Of a stretch of 20,740 bases of DNA, positions 20,738-20,740 are shown piece by piece. Origin of the DNA: a virus; the IMG/VR virus record IMGVR_UViG_3300005663_000224, positions 1-20,740 of that record; one strand, written 5' to 3'. The notes under the pieces are model-generated. The model did no database searches. It was given only the letters and a program-made list of their open reading frames with translations, and was not told the origin of the DNA. How positions within the stretch are numbered: the first letter of the stretch is position 1; each line of letters opens with the position of its first letter. The position numbers and the translations under genes are program-made.

Positions 20738-20740
20738 AGT

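Overview
The window looks like part of the genome of a tailed double-stranded DNA phage, most likely an uncultivated one with a short (podovirus-type) tail. It holds a dense, co-directional virion module: small terminase candidate, large terminase, portal, scaffold, major capsid protein, head-tail adaptor, a beta-propeller-like tail protein, an internal-virion-type protein and a tail fibre with a C1q-like tip. No tape measure, tail tube or sheath gene is visible, which is why a short tail is inferred. No host marker, integrase, replication, lysis or tRNA gene was recognised, so host and lifestyle stay open.

Layout. Bases 1-1376 are a leftward (minus-strand) group of small genes: a gene cut by the left edge (start 213), a 68-residue putative metal-binding protein (999-1205) and a 40-residue protein (1254-1376). 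A good sigma70-type promoter (1418-1446) reads leftward, and two copies of an identical 20-base leader repeat sit just upstream of the ribosome binding sites of the last two genes. Between the first and second leftward genes lies a 785-base gap with 18 copies of the pentamer GTCCA/TGGAC in both orientations, the most unusual non-coding stretch here. Bases 1377-1830 are a second non-coding region, between the divergent gene groups, with an inverted repeat, an AT-rich tract and a DnaA-box-like site.

From 1831 everything reads rightward. First come three small genes (two with Cys pairs), a beta-rich small protein (2463) and a membrane-anchored trypsin/HtrA-like serine protease with an intact catalytic triad (2824-3690). 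The packaging and head genes follow: small terminase candidate (3699), large terminase (4106), portal (6028), three small proteins (7818, 8051, 8317), scaffold (8739), major capsid protein (9904) and a second abundant-looking virion protein (11096). Then come two small overlapping genes (12307, 12675), an adaptor with an internally duplicated domain (13055), a small beta-protein (14373), a tail beta-propeller protein that appears split by an inserted domain (14886 and 15109), an internal-virion candidate (17238) and the fibre (18048-20723). A Shine-Dalgarno sequence at the right edge announces another gene.

Most rightward genes touch, overlap by a few bases or are separated by short gaps with clear GGAG-type sites, so they probably form one or a few late transcripts. 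The exceptions are structured gaps after the capsid gene (11017-11095), after the 11096 gene (12227-12306, a strong hairpin that can also form a pseudoknot) and before 14886. These are natural places for tuning expression after highly expressed capsid genes.

All functional names come from reading motifs and gene order by eye; no database search was possible.
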